Below, piece by piece: positions 33,641 through 40,766 of a stretch of 50,549 bases of DNA (position 1 is its first letter; every line of letters starts with the position of its first letter). The notes under the pieces are model-generated. The model ran no database searches. It saw only the letters and a list, made by a program, of their open reading frames with translations, and was not told the DNA's origin. The position numbers and the translations under genes were made by a program. The stretch is from Gemmatimonadaceae bacterium (lineage in GTDB: Bacteria; Gemmatimonadota; Gemmatimonadetes; Gemmatimonadales; Gemmatimonadaceae), in NCBI GenBank assembly GCA_016741895.1, contig JACVCT010000002.1, forward strand, positions 1-50,549, in the 5' to 3' direction.

Positions 33641-34568
33641 TGCATCGACTCGGCAACTGCGTGCATGCTGCGATGCTGATGCTCACGAGCATCGCGCTGG
33701 CCACGGCGCTCCCCGCGCAGGCCATCTGTAGCGCACCGCATTCCTCTCCGACACTTGCCGGTGGCGGGAGCATCGGGGCTCTACCCACCGGTGCTGGCTG
33801 GATCATGGTCTCCGGACTCCGCCAGCGGTCGGGCAGCATCTTCAATTCCCAGGGGGATCGGCAGCCATCGCTGGCCGATGGTTCGTTCCAGAGCACCTCG
33901 CTCTATTTGTCTACGGGTGTTGGGCTCGCCGATGGCGTGGATGCCTGGATGCAGCTCCCGGTGCATCGTATGCACTATGAAGACGACGGTGGCACCCGCG
34001 ATCGGGCCGGCATAGGCGATGCGCGCGTCGCATTGCGCCTGTCCCCCGCGTTGCTCGGCGCGACGCTGCCGGTTGCCCTCCGCGTCGGCATGAAGGTACC
34101 CGGGAGTACGTTCCCGCTCGATGCCAAAGTCATTCCGCTCACCGAGGGGCAAACCGATTTCGAGACCAGCCTAGAAAGTGGCCGGCTCTTTCGCGATGCG
34201 GTGTACGTACTGGGATGGGTCGGTTACCGCTGGCGAACCGAGAATCGAGACGCGGCGCGCAAGCCGGGAAATAAAGCATTCATGCATGTTGCCACCGGCA
34301 CGGCAATCGGTGGGTACGCCTCGAGTTTGGAGCCGATCTGTTGTTCGGAGCGCCACCGCGCCAGCTCGGATTCGCGGTACCGGCGTCACGCCGGCGGTTG
34401 CTCCAGTTCAGCCCCACCGTCACGCGCAAGACCGGTCCAGGCGACCTCGAATTCACCACGGTGTTGCCGGTAGTCGGGCGCAATCTGCCGACCGGCGCTG
34501 GCATCAGCGTGGGGTACCGCCTCGGCTGGGGGGTGCCACACGGAACTTCGGATTCGCCCTCCCGATGA
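33637..34568 (+). pseudogene. Frameshifted outer-membrane beta-barrel (transporter-like) protein
   Basis: The first 220 codons from ATG 33637 encode a signal peptide and alternating beta-strand sequence (GSIGALPTGAGWIMVSGLR, YLSTGVGLADGVDAWMQLPV, GIGDARVALRLSPALL) of the phenol-pathway transporter/barrel type. Near 34295-34311 the frame degrades into Arg/Ser-rich nonsense running to 34473, while the frame offset by one missing (or two extra) bases continues sensibly (LEFGADLLFGAPP, VGYRLGWG) to TGA 34566-34568. That stop overlaps the next ATG (ATGA), as at the other junctions of this operon. Real mutation, programmed event or sequencing error cannot be separated here. Confidence 0.72.
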
Positions 34569-35431
34569 GTCGCGCTGCGCGCACGGCATTCGTGTTCGCA
34601 GGTGGAGGGGTGCTCGGTGCGGTGGAGGTCGGCATGTTGCGTGCGCTCCTGGAAACGGCTCACGTTCCCGATCTGGTGGTTGGCGCGTCTGCAGGAGCGA
34701 TCAACGCCGCATACTTTGCGCTCGATCCAACGCTCGAAGGAATTCAGCAGCTCGGCATGCTCTGGACTCAGTGTTCGACGCGTACGGTATTTCCGTTCTC
34801 GACCTACCGGATTGCACGGGCGTTGCTTGGCATCGAATCATCGCTGGTCAGCCCTATCGCGCTACGTCGGTTGCTGGAGCGACACTTCGGAGATCGGAAT
34901 GTTGCTGACGCAGTCGTGCCCTGCCACATCGTTGCCGCCGATGCGTTGACCGGCATGCCGGTAACACCTTCTCACGGACGCATCGTCGACGCCGTCTTGG
35001 CCAGTGCGGCAATCCCCATGGTGTTTCCGGCCGTACCCACACTCGATGGCCTGTTGATTGACGGCGGCGTTGCGAGCAATACGCCCATCGAGGTCGCGAG
35101 AATCCTCGGCGCTGAACGCATCGTGGTGCTGCCCACCGGATTCACTTGTACGTTGCGCGATCCTCCGCGGCATCCGATCTCGAGCCTCTTGCATACCTGG
35201 TCATTGATGATTGCCCGGCAACTAGCGGACGAGACCCGGCGGCTGACGCGCGATACTGTCGTTCGCATCGTGCCGCCTCTTTGCCCCCTTCCCGTCAGAG
35301 CGTACGATTTCTCGCAGTCGGCAACGCTGATCGCACAGGCGTACGAGCAGACATTACAGTGGCTGCATAATGGAGGCCTGGACACCGCGCCGGATGTCCG
35401 ACGGCTGCTGCCGCACTCCCATGCGGGGTGA
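34565..35431 (+). CDS. Patatin-like phospholipase family protein
   Basis: A 288-residue patatin/RssA-like serine lipase. The oxyanion loop GGGVLG (13-18), nucleophile motif GASAG (Ser42) and the catalytic dyad Asp166 in LLIDGGVASNTP are all present, so activity is expected. There is no signal peptide, so it likely acts on the inner face of the membrane. Its ATG overlaps the stop of the barrel gene in its restored frame. In this operon it adds a lipid-hydrolysing function to the sigma response. It is convergent with the Rieske fusion gene. Confidence 0.9.
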   Translation: MSRAARTAFVFAGGGVLGAVEVGMLRALLETAHVPDLVVGASAGAINAAYFALDPTLEGIQQLGMLWTQCSTRTVFPFSTYRIARALLGIESSLVSPIALRRLLERHFGDRNVADAVVPCHIVAADALTGMPVTPSHGRIVDAVLASAAIPMVFPAVPTLDGLLIDGGVASNTPIEVARILGAERIVVLPTGFTCTLRDPPRHPISSLLHTWSLMIARQLADETRRLTRDTVVRIVPPLCPLPVRAYDFSQSATLIAQAYEQTLQWLHNGGLDTAPDVRRLLPHSHAG

Positions 35432-35441
35432 TCTGACAGCG

Positions 35442-36548
35442 TCACCCTTCCATGTCCCGCTTGGCGAGCCGATGCGCCTTACGGCCTCCTCGCGCCGTCG
35501 CATGCGGCGCGTGATCGTGATCGAGCAGCAGATGCGCATGATCCAGTGCCCGCACCGCCAGTGCGCGCGCCCCCTCCCGCAATTCCTCGCTCTCCTGTAC
35601 CATGACCATATTCCGCTCCATATCCTCCGCCGACCATCCGCGGGAGTGCGCAATGTAGGGGAACGGGGGAAAGTGAAAGCCAAGCTCAGCGAAGAACCCC
35701 AAAAGCTGTCCCGCAACTCCCTGCACATTGTCCTGGCCGCCGACAATGATGAAGCCGGCAACTTTATTGCGAATGAGTACGCGGTTGGCAATCGTGACTT
35801 GGTTCTGCACACAGTTCAACCGCTCCGCCATGCGAAAGTACAGCGAGCTGGCACTTCCCCACCGAATCGGTGTCGAGAGCAATACGACGTCTCCCCAGTG
35901 CACGAGGTGTTCGTACACGCGCTCCATTTGGTCCTCGCTGTCCATCTGGGTGATGGAACATGGCCACGTACAGGCGTGCGCAGACTTCGAGTAGTAGCCC
36001 TCGCACGCGCGGAATGACAGCTTGGCCAACTTGATCACTCGCGTTTCCGCTCCGAGCACCGCCGCCTGCGTCAGTGCTTCTTCAAGGAGTAGGTCGCTGG
36101 CGGAGAAGCGCGGATAGGCAACATCCATATTGGTGGTGGAAATCCCCACGACACGAATCGGCCCCGGCTCCCGGATCACGGGGCGCGCGAGGGGATGCGG
36201 TTCGTGGTGAGCATTCGTACGCCTCGTCACGGGCGCCGACGAAGCGTAGAGGCGTCCGTCCGACACCATCACGTCGTACCGTGGCACCGCGTCTGATTCG
36301 TATCCCGGCTCACCGGCGCCCGTCCGGCAATGATACTTCCAGTTGTGCCACGGGCATACGATGTATTCTCCGTCGAGTCGCCCGTCGGCGAGCGGACCGC
36401 CAGCATGATTGCAGCGCGCTGCGAGTACACCGAATTGCCCGTCGGTCCACGAGACGACCACGCGGACGACGCCGACCATCGCCGCGGAAAGCGGACGACC
36501 GGTGAACTGCTCGACCGGCCCGAGTTCTATCCTGGAGGTCTGCGACAT
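35442..36548 (-). CDS. Rieske [2Fe-2S] - NADPH-dependent FMN reductase (flavodoxin-like) fusion
   Basis: A 368-residue fusion. Residues about 5-115 are a Rieske ferredoxin domain: CNHAGGPL (Cys46, His48) and CPWHNW (Cys65, His68) are the cluster ligands. Residues about 130-325 are a flavodoxin-like FMN reductase/iron-sulfur flavoprotein domain: RVVGISTTN, LLLEEALTQAAVLGAET, a Cys-rich ACEGYYSKSAHACTWPC loop, DVVLLSTPIRWGSASSLY and FIIVGGQDNVQG. The C-terminus is His/Ala-rich. This would make an NAD(P)H-FMN-[2Fe-2S] electron transfer chain in one polypeptide. ATG 36548 begins the Rieske domain. No ECF promoter was found for it. Confidence 0.88.
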   Translation of the reverse strand: MSQTSRIELGPVEQFTGRPLSAAMVGVVRVVVSWTDGQFGVLAARCNHAGGPLADGRLDGEYIVCPWHNWKYHCRTGAGEPGYESDAVPRYDVMVSDGRLYASSAPVTRRTNAHHEPHPLARPVIREPGPIRVVGISTTNMDVAYPRFSASDLLLEEALTQAAVLGAETRVIKLAKLSFRACEGYYSKSAHACTWPCSITQMDSEDQMERVYEHLVHWGDVVLLSTPIRWGSASSLYFRMAERLNCVQNQVTIANRVLIRNKVAGFIIVGGQDNVQGVAGQLLGFFAELGFHFPPFPYIAHSRGWSAEDMERNMVMVQESEELREGARALAVRALDHAHLLLDHDHAPHATARGGRKAHRLAKRDMEG

Positions 36549-36589
36549 ATGCAATCGGAGTTTAGGCGTGAAGACTCTTCCTGGTCTCG

Positions 36590-36616
36590 GGAACGTTGCC
36601 TCCAGACACCGTCTTG
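36590..36616 (+). promoter_or_regulatory. ECF-type promoter immediately upstream of the YbdD-like gene
   Basis: GGAAC (36590-36594), 15-base spacer, CGTCTTG (36610-36616). The ATG at 36625 begins only eight bases after the -10 block, so the transcript would be leaderless or nearly so. Confidence 0.65.
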
Positions 36617-36624
36617 TCACGGGC

Positions 36625-36846
36625 ATGACTGACAATCAGAAAAAGCGGTACTGGTCGATACTACGGGCACTCCTGCGGCGAGCGTGGGGAGTGCTACACG
36701 ACCTTTCCGGCGGTTCCAACTATGATCGGTACCTCCGGCATGTGGAAACACTGGCACCGGATTGCATGCCCTTGACGCGCCGCGAGTTCGAGGCCGAACG
36801 CGTGGCGGCTCGATACTCCCGAGCCGATCGATCAGGCTGCTGCTGA
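36625..36846 (+). CDS. YbdD/YjiX family small protein (DUF466)
   Basis: A 73-residue protein matching the YbdD/YjiX family: a basic N-terminal helix, WGVLHDLSGGSNYDRYLRH, then PDCMPLTRREFEAERVAARY, with a Cys-Cys end. In other bacteria these proteins are encoded directly after the CstA/YjiY pyruvate or peptide transporters. Here there is no such transporter, so it is an orphan. It lies divergent from the Rieske fusion and just after an ECF promoter. Confidence 0.8.
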   Translation: MTDNQKKRYWSILRALLRRAWGVLHDLSGGSNYDRYLRHVETLAPDCMPLTRREFEAERVAARYSRADRSGCC

Positions 36847-36906
36847 GTTCAGGGAGGGGCGGCGGCCGACCCATCGCCCGATGTTTCGTCGCGCCATCCG
36901 GGCTCC

Positions 36907-36933
36907 GGAACTTTCCGGGATCGCAACGTCTCA
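36907..36933 (+). promoter_or_regulatory. ECF-type promoter of the hypothetical gene at 36997
   Basis: GGAAC (36907-36911, extended GGAACTT), 15-base spacer, CGTCTCA (36927-36933). The ATG is 63 bases downstream of the -10 block. Confidence 0.75.
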
Positions 36934-36996
36934 CTACGGGGCGAGCATGTCGGCGCGTCCGACACCCTTCAGCGCAGCAAAGCTGCACGAGTGATC

Positions 36997-37437
36997 ATGA
37001 ATTCAACGGCAAGCGCTCCCGTCGTGTTGATGGCCCGTCCGCACCCCTTCGTCGCAGCGGCCATGCGCGACCTGCTCGCGACGCTGGGATGCACGCCGAT
37101 TGCCCCAGACAGCGAACGCGTGGGGATTGATCCGGTCGGGGTGGTCATCTCGCTCGCGCTCCAGTCTTCGGTGCGAGAGTCAGCGGTCGAGGTGTACGAA
37201 CGCACTCGCGCGACTTACCGCCGATTACCAGTGGTCTTCGTGTCGCTGGCAGACACGGCGACGATTCTCTCCGGTCTTGAACGTTCCCTGAAGAACCTTC
37301 CGTCGCCACCACATGTCGTCACGCTCGACGACACGACAGTTGGTACACCCGGTACCGCGCTCTTCCTGACGAAGGCGGATATCGAGAGCAGGTCGGCACA
37401 GGTGCAGGCGAAATTTCGACTGCACTTCCGACTGTGA
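36997..37437 (+). CDS. Hypothetical protein, possibly receiver-like fold
   Basis: A 146-residue cytoplasmic protein. The alternating pattern (VVLMARPHPFVAAAMRDLLATLGC, then GVVISLALQ, RLPVVFVSLAD) resembles a response-regulator receiver, but the phosphorylated Asp and the switch residues are not evident, so I cannot assign function. ATG 36997 is preferred over GTG 36991. It has its own ECF promoter and precedes the bacilliredoxin-like gene. Confidence 0.65.
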   Translation: MNSTASAPVVLMARPHPFVAAAMRDLLATLGCTPIAPDSERVGIDPVGVVISLALQSSVRESAVEVYERTRATYRRLPVVFVSLADTATILSGLERSLKNLPSPPHVVTLDDTTVGTPGTALFLTKADIESRSAQVQAKFRLHFRL

Positions 37438-37517
37438 CGCGGCTCCGGGCACGAGCCAATCGCGGCCGTGGGCAGGTCCACGACCGAGTTGATTTATATA
37501 CACGTCGCGCGCTTCAC

Positions 37518-37539
37518 AGGGGGAAGAGGAAGTCCCCCT
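37518..37539. terminator. 7-bp hairpin between the hypothetical gene and the bacilliredoxin gene
   Basis: AGGGGGA (37518-37524) pairs with TCCCCCT (37533-37539) around an eight-base purine loop, 80 bases after the upstream stop. No T-tract follows. It could be a terminator or a 5'-UTR element of the next gene. An AT-rich TATATA block at 37495-37500 lies just before it. Confidence 0.35.
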
Positions 37540-37590
37540 AACACCCCGTATCTGCTTCCCACCGTCACGACACTGCGGAGACCGCTTCAC

Positions 37591-37956
37591 ATGACGACGT
37601 TCCAATCTGCCACAGCCGAATCCAACGACGTCACCGAGCAAGTCATCGATCTGCTCTCGCGCCACGTCGTGCACCTGGTGTACAAACACAGTCCCACGTG
37701 TAGCCTGTCGCAGGCAGCCATCCTGGAGGTGTATTCGTACCGCGAGGAGGCCGGCGCATTGCCTGTCACAATGATCGAGGTGTTTCGCGATCGCGCAGTG
37801 TCGGACGGGATTGAGTACGTCACTGGTGTTCGGCACGAGTCACCGCAGGTACTACTGGTACGTGGAGGAGTTGTGCAGTGGCACGCCTCGCATCGGCGTG
37901 TAACGGCTGCGGCAATTTCGGACGCCGTACGAAGGCTCGCTGTGGACGTCAGTTGA
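37591..37956 (+). CDS. ytxJ: Bacilliredoxin-like monothiol protein (YtxJ/BrxC family)
   Basis: A 121-residue thioredoxin-fold protein. The motif YKHSPTCSLSQAA with a single Cys37 (TCxxS) and the later SPQVLLVRGGVVQWHASH match YtxJ/BrxC, a monothiol bacilliredoxin that resolves bacillithiol-mixed disulfides in Firmicutes. No bsh biosynthesis gene is in the window, so the thiol partner is inferred. ATG 37591. Upstream there is only a degenerate match to the ECF promoter (GGAAG-N14-CGTA). The HD-GYP gene follows about 100 bases downstream. Confidence 0.83.
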   Translation: MTTFQSATAESNDVTEQVIDLLSRHVVHLVYKHSPTCSLSQAAILEVYSYREEAGALPVTMIEVFRDRAVSDGIEYVTGVRHESPQVLLVRGGVVQWHASHRRVTAAAISDAVRRLAVDVS

Positions 37957-38053
37957 CCCACTGTCCGCTGGCCGACGCGTATCAGCGGCGCGATGCGGCG
38001 AGCTGGCGCAATCGGTGCGTACCTACCCGACCCACACGCCAAATCTCCTCGTC

Positions 38054-39463
38054 ATGCAACGCTTTCGTCCGCAGCCGATGGACCGGCCACCCATTCCCAC
38101 TCCCCTGACCAGCATTGCCGTAACGCAGGCAAGCCAGGCGGAGCTACGGACAGCACTTTCGCATGCTCTGGATCTCACGGAAGGCTCGCCGCCGTCGCAC
38201 ACGCTGCGCAGCTGCGTTATCAGCATGCGGCTCGCGGAGGAAATCGGCATGTCGAGTGAGGCGGCATCCGCACTGTATTTTGCCGTGCTCCTCAAGGATT
38301 CGGGATGCTCCTCCAACGCGGCGCGCGTGTCGGCCTTGTTCGGCCACGATGACCATGCGGTCAAGCGGCAAATGAAATCGCTTGTGACCGAAGGGCTGTG
38401 GTCGCAGATACGGGCCATGATGCGCGTCACGGCGCCGGATGCCCCATGGTGGAGGCGACTCGCGCTGTTGATGCGGATGCCCGCCCCTACGCGCGTCGAG
38501 CAGGAGCTGCTGGCGATCCGCTGCGACCGGGGATCGCAGATCGCCCGCAAGCTCGGCTTTCCCGTGGCGACCAGCGACGTTCTCGCCGCGCTCGACGAGC
38601 GGTGGGATGGATCGGGATATCCGCAGGGGCTCAGTGGTGAGAGCATTCCCCATGGTGCCCGGGTCGTCGCGCTGGCGCAGACCGTCGATGTCTTTCTGCA
38701 GCAGTCGGCTGGGTTGTCGGGCGCCATGCACATGGTGCGCGCGCGACGTGGACGATGGTTCGAGCCGCAGTTGGCCGATACCGTATTGGGATGGGAAGGA
38801 GACCGGTCGTTCTGGGCGCTGCTCGACGGCCATGAGCTCGGCGACGTGGTACATGCATTGGCGCCAATGGGGCAGATTCAGCCTGTGGCCGAAAGCGGCA
38901 TCGACGCCATTGCCGAGGCTTTCGCCGATATCGTTGATGCCAAGTCACCCTTCACGTTTCGGCACTCGACGAATGTGGCAACATTGGCTCACGCGGCCGC
39001 GACGCACTTCACAGACGACGCACATGAGCTGCGGCGCGTCCGTCGGGCAGGCTTGCTGCATGACCTCGGCAAGCTTGGAGTATCAAGTGCCATCCTGGAC
39101 AAGCGTGGTCCGTTGGACGCCCATGAGCGCGCGTCGATGCAAGCGCACCCCCAGCACACGTGGGACATTCTCTCGGGTATCGGTGCGTTTCGTGATTTCG
39201 CCATGCTCGCCGCGGTGCACCACGAGAAGCTCGATGGCAGCGGTTATTGCTGGGGATTCCGGGCCGACGAGCTCGGCCCGCTCGAACGGGTGCTGGTCGT
39301 CGCAGACACCTACGAGGCGCTCACGGCTGACCGCCCGTATCGGGCAGCACTATCGCGAGAGCAGGCGCTGACCATGCTGCGCCGTGAACAGACCGTCAAA
39401 CTGTGTCGCCAGGCCATCGACGCCCTCGCGGAGGTCACAGCCAGCAGCAGCGCTCGCGCATGA
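38054..39463 (+). CDS. Tandem HD-GYP domain protein (degenerate first copy)
   Basis: A 469-residue cytoplasmic protein with two HD-GYP-like halves. The C-terminal copy (about 285-460) is intact: HSTNVATLAH, HDLGK (His336-Asp337), HHEKLDGSGY (389 onward) and DTYEALTADRPYR, so cyclic-di-GMP hydrolysis or a related phosphodiesterase activity is expected. The N-terminal copy keeps ERWDGSGYPQGL and ARVVALAQTVDVF, but its HD is replaced (LLKDSG), so it is probably regulatory. ATG 38054 is chosen over GTG 38015. No receiver, PAS or membrane domain. Confidence 0.88.
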   Translation: MQRFRPQPMDRPPIPTPLTSIAVTQASQAELRTALSHALDLTEGSPPSHTLRSCVISMRLAEEIGMSSEAASALYFAVLLKDSGCSSNAARVSALFGHDDHAVKRQMKSLVTEGLWSQIRAMMRVTAPDAPWWRRLALLMRMPAPTRVEQELLAIRCDRGSQIARKLGFPVATSDVLAALDERWDGSGYPQGLSGESIPHGARVVALAQTVDVFLQQSAGLSGAMHMVRARRGRWFEPQLADTVLGWEGDRSFWALLDGHELGDVVHALAPMGQIQPVAESGIDAIAEAFADIVDAKSPFTFRHSTNVATLAHAAATHFTDDAHELRRVRRAGLLHDLGKLGVSSAILDKRGPLDAHERASMQAHPQHTWDILSGIGAFRDFAMLAAVHHEKLDGSGYCWGFRADELGPLERVLVVADTYEALTADRPYRAALSREQALTMLRREQTVKLCRQAIDALAEVTASSSARA

Positions 39464-39481
39464 GTGGATCGAATCGTGGGC

Positions 39482-39508
39482 GGAACCATCCTGAAGTAAT
39501 GCGTCTTA
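39482..39508 (+). promoter_or_regulatory. ECF-type promoter of the thioredoxin gene
   Basis: GGAAC (39482-39486), 15-base spacer, CGTCTTA (39502-39508). The -10 block is identical to that of the sigma operon. The ATG at 39560 is 51 bases downstream, after a GGAG Shine-Dalgarno. Confidence 0.78.
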
Positions 39509-39559
39509 CCACGACAGAGCGACGTTTCCCACTACCTCAATTCCCGCGGAGATCAACAT

Positions 39560-39904
39560 ATGTCACACCCCCTTACCGTCAGCGACGCTGATCTCGACCA
39601 GGCCATCACGGAAGCAACCGGTCCCCTGCTCGTGGACTTCTGGGCGCCGTGGTGTGGGCCCTGCCGGTTCATGAATCCCGTGTTGGAGCAGCTCGCCGCA
39701 CAGCAGGGTGACGCGCTCACCATCGCCAAACTCAACATTGATGACAACGAAGCAACGGCACAGCGCTTTGGCGTACGCTCCATTCCCACGCTCGTGCTGT
39801 TCCACGAGGGACAGGAGGTCGGACGTCACGTCGGCGTGATGCCGGCCGCGCAGCTGCAGGAGTGGGTGGCGGCGCACACGCCGCACTCGGCGTCGGAACG
39901 CTGA
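39560..39904 (+). CDS. trxA: Thioredoxin
   Basis: A 114-residue cytoplasmic thioredoxin. WCGPC (Cys32/Cys35), the VDFWAPWC strand, KLNIDDNEATAQRFGVRSIPTL with the cis-proline and a final GQEVGRHVG are all standard. It reduces protein disulfides and peroxiredoxins. Monocistronic, with an ECF promoter and a convergent terminator, directly opposite the peroxiredoxin gene. Confidence 0.95.
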   Translation: MSHPLTVSDADLDQAITEATGPLLVDFWAPWCGPCRFMNPVLEQLAAQQGDALTIAKLNIDDNEATAQRFGVRSIPTLVLFHEGQEVGRHVGVMPAAQLQEWVAAHTPHSASER

Positions 39905-39920
39905 GCGCGGGCGTGTGACG

Positions 39921-39949
39921 TGCCGGCGCGTGCCGTCAGCGCGCCGGCA
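39921..39949. terminator. Shared bidirectional hairpin between thioredoxin and peroxiredoxin
   Basis: Perfect 10-bp GC-rich stem (39921-39930 with 39940-39949) and a nine-base loop. It starts 17 bases after the thioredoxin stop and overlaps the last codons and stop of the convergent peroxiredoxin. There is no T-tract. Confidence 0.55.
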
Positions 39950-40556
39950 ACGCCTTCAGCGCACCGAGAATCGCGCTGTTGGCTGGGCGGATCTTGTAGT
40001 CGACCTGCACATCCTTCCACCGCACGATGCCGGCGCGGTCGATCACCAGTGTGGTCGGGTGCGGCAGCCCGCGACTGGCCCCACTGGGATTGAGCACGCC
40101 GTACCGATCGATCACCGCGTGCGCGGGATCGGAGAGGAAGGTGAAGTCCGGCTGCACGCCATCCGCCGAGATCCGATCGATCGCCTTCTGAATGCCCTCG
40201 TCTCCGTCGGGAGAGATGACGAGCAATTCCGCCTGCTGCTTGAGCGGACCGTCGAGCAAGGTGCGAAGCTCACCGAGTTGCTTCATGCAGTACGGGCACC
40301 ACGACCCGCGATAGAACACCAGCACCACGGCCTTCTTGCCACGAAATGACGACAGCGTGAGCGGTGCGCCGCCTTTCGTCGCCAGGGTGAAATCCGGCGC
40401 GGCAGCCCCGATCTTCACCCGACCGGTATCCGTGGGCGGCAGCGCCAGCGCGTCCGCAGGTCCGAGTTTGACCTGCGCGGCCAGTGTGCTCGGCGGCATG
40501 GTCTGGGACGCGAGCACGAGCGCCATTGGGACGAAAAGTCGACGGACACGGCTCAT
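39936..40556 (-). CDS. Exported peroxiredoxin (AhpC/TSA, PrxQ/redoxin-like)
   Basis: A 206-residue AhpC/TSA-family protein with a signal peptide (about 1-28, ending LAAQ). The redox centre is FYRGSWCPYC (Cys87/Cys90), arranged like PrxQ/redoxin-type enzymes rather than the TxxC of classic AhpC. The fold is completed by APDFTLATKGGAPLTLSSFRG and LPHPTTLVIDRAGIV. Periplasmic peroxide reduction is the expected role, perhaps with electrons from the divergent DsbD. A near-consensus ECF promoter lies upstream. Confidence 0.88.
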   Translation of the reverse strand: MSRVRRLFVPMALVLASQTMPPSTLAAQVKLGPADALALPPTDTGRVKIGAAAPDFTLATKGGAPLTLSSFRGKKAVVLVFYRGSWCPYCMKQLGELRTLLDGPLKQQAELLVISPDGDEGIQKAIDRISADGVQPDFTFLSDPAHAVIDRYGVLNPSGASRGLPHPTTLVIDRAGIVRWKDVQVDYKIRPANSAILGALKALPAR

Positions 40557-40622
40557 AGGGAAGCTCCGGACGGTAGAGTGTTAGGATGGCCCCAGCAGGC
40601 TGGGAGAGCGATCATCCGTGAG

Positions 40623-40649
40623 GGAGACACGCCGCCCTCGAAAGGTTCC
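40623..40649 (-). promoter_or_regulatory. ECF-type promoter of the peroxiredoxin gene (variant -10)
   Basis: Minus strand: GGAAC (40649-40645), 15-base spacer, TGTCTCC (40629-40623). One change from CGTC. The -35 is nine bases from the oppositely oriented -35 of the dsbD promoter. Confidence 0.65.
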
Positions 40650-40658
40650 CGCCTCTTC

Positions 40659-40685
40659 GGAACTTTCCCGACGGGTTGGGTCTCT
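40659..40685 (+). promoter_or_regulatory. ECF-type promoter of the dsbD-nrtS operon (variant -10)
   Basis: GGAAC (40659-40663, extended GGAACTT), 15-base spacer, GGTCTCT (40679-40685), 81 bases before the ATG at 40767. Divergent from the peroxiredoxin promoter. Confidence 0.65.
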
Positions 40686-40766
40686 TCTAAAAGATTCATC
40701 GCCCGATCCGCTGACAAGGCGCGTTTTGCTCTCGTCGTCCCCGCGTGAACACCAACCCGACTGACG

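Noticed and set aside
37528-37550. An ECF promoter for the bacilliredoxin gene (GGAAG, 14 bases, CGTA)
   Set aside because: Both blocks and the spacing deviate, and it overlaps a hairpin. It may be a weak site but was not counted.
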